Source of the DNA: an uncultured Mycoplasmatota bacterium
Lineage (GTDB): Bacteria > Bacillota_I > Bacilli_A > RF39 > UBA660
Reading direction: 5' to 3'
Assembly (NCBI GenBank): GCA_900544625.1
Contig: UQVR01000002.1
Location: 33,074 to 97,073 of the forward strand
Length of the DNA: 64,000 nucleotides
Shown here: one piece after another, positions 63,876 through 64,000 of the stretch
Position numbering within the stretch: the stretch's first letter is position 1
How the letters are laid out: the number at the start of each line of letters is the position of its first letter
Program-made: the position numbers and the translations under genes
The notes under the pieces: model-generated
Seen by the model: the letters and a program-made list of their open reading frames with translations, nothing else
The model's database searches: none
Told to the model about the DNA's origin: nothing

Positions 63876-63924
63876 AATGAGGTAAAAAGTTCGCCCAATA
63901 GTGAACGATTTACCTCATTTTTTG
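63876..63924 (+). terminator. Terminator after the second surface gene
   Basis: AATGAGGTAAA / TTTACCTCATT (11 bp) encloses a second small hairpin (GTTC / GAAC) and is followed by six T. It closes the surface-gene transcript 40 bp after the stop. The 63834-63875 stretch before it is GC-richer than the genome. Confidence 0.75.
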
Positions 63925-64000
63925 TATTGTGGTGTGGCTATTAAGTGTACAAAATTGGTTGATAAACCACATTTTGACACATAATTTGAAACTCAAGATA

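Noticed and set aside
1..64000. CRISPR array, prophage or insertion sequence
   Set aside because: No spaced identical repeats of CRISPR type, no transposase or integrase frame, no phage structural genes. The only tandem repeats are the four 32-bp units, which lack spacers.
1..64000. Mollicute genetic code with TGA read as tryptophan
   Set aside because: Several clear genes end at TGA (for example the M23 hydrolase at 1235 and the surface protein at 63833), and tryptophans are TGG.

Overview
The window is AT-rich DNA (roughly 70-75% A+T by eye) around the replication origin of a low-GC Gram-positive bacterium. The order dnaA-dnaN-(comK-like)-recF-gyrB-gyrA, the SRP RNA/tadA/dnaX/ybaB/recR/bofA/holB/ricT/trmN6 run, and pth/mfd/spoVT, metG/tatD/3D-domain/rsmA/yabG/veg/spoVG and yabP/yabQ/divIC all match Bacillus-type gene order. 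TGA is used as a stop, so this is the standard bacterial code and not a Mycoplasma code. Endospore genes (gerQ, yabG, spoVG, spoVT, yabP, yabQ, bofA, spoIIR, a spoVB-like flippase) point to a spore-forming lineage. An uncultured gut Bacilli/Erysipelotrichia-like organism is an inference. TTG and GTG starts behind GGTGAT- or GGAGAT-type ribosome sites are common.

Layout: 1-9.5 kb holds a truncated YitT-like gene, gerQ, an MBL hydrolase, the ftsE-ftsX-M23 hydrolase division module, a SpoVB-type flippase, gap, a TGS-uridine kinase fusion and clpP. 9.5-27 kb is a long leftward run of division, sporulation, translation and DNA-repair genes, including a T-box leader before dut-metG-tatD and the SRP RNA. 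26.9-28.1 kb has no gene but carries two Noc-type palindromes (ATTTCCCGGGAAAT) and six parS-type palindromes (TGTTTCACGTGAAACA). 28.1-36.9 kb is gyrA-gyrB-recF-comK-like-dnaN-dnaA, all leftward. oriC lies at about 36.9-37.25 kb (two perfect DnaA boxes plus variants), and transcription becomes rightward beyond it.

The right arm has rpmH-rnpA-yidC-jag, an accessory patch (32-bp repeats, an AAA/DUF4143 ATPase, two XRE regulators, a large surface protein), then mnmE-mnmG-rsmG-noc, a class A PBP, argS-rpoE-prfA-prmC, spoIIR-mntP, murA, a degenerate GDSL protein, an RHH regulator and a second large surface protein that ends 167 bp before the window edge.

The most striking signal is in the two surface proteins (43352-45286 and 61311-63833). 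Both end in a homologous C-type-lectin-like domain whose last ~60 codons jump from about 30% to about 50% GC. There, 19 of 32 aligned residues differ around an invariant scaffold ending in V-R-P-S-F, without indels. This looks like the variable region of diversity-generating retroelements (DGRs). No reverse transcriptase or template repeat is in the window; the sequence just past 64000 is the place to look. Other points of interest are the mixed parS/Noc-site centromere with a Noc-like ParB protein but no ParA, the ComK-like gene between dnaN and recF, a T-box controlling a dUTPase, and a hairpin that appears to insulate mnmE from read-through.
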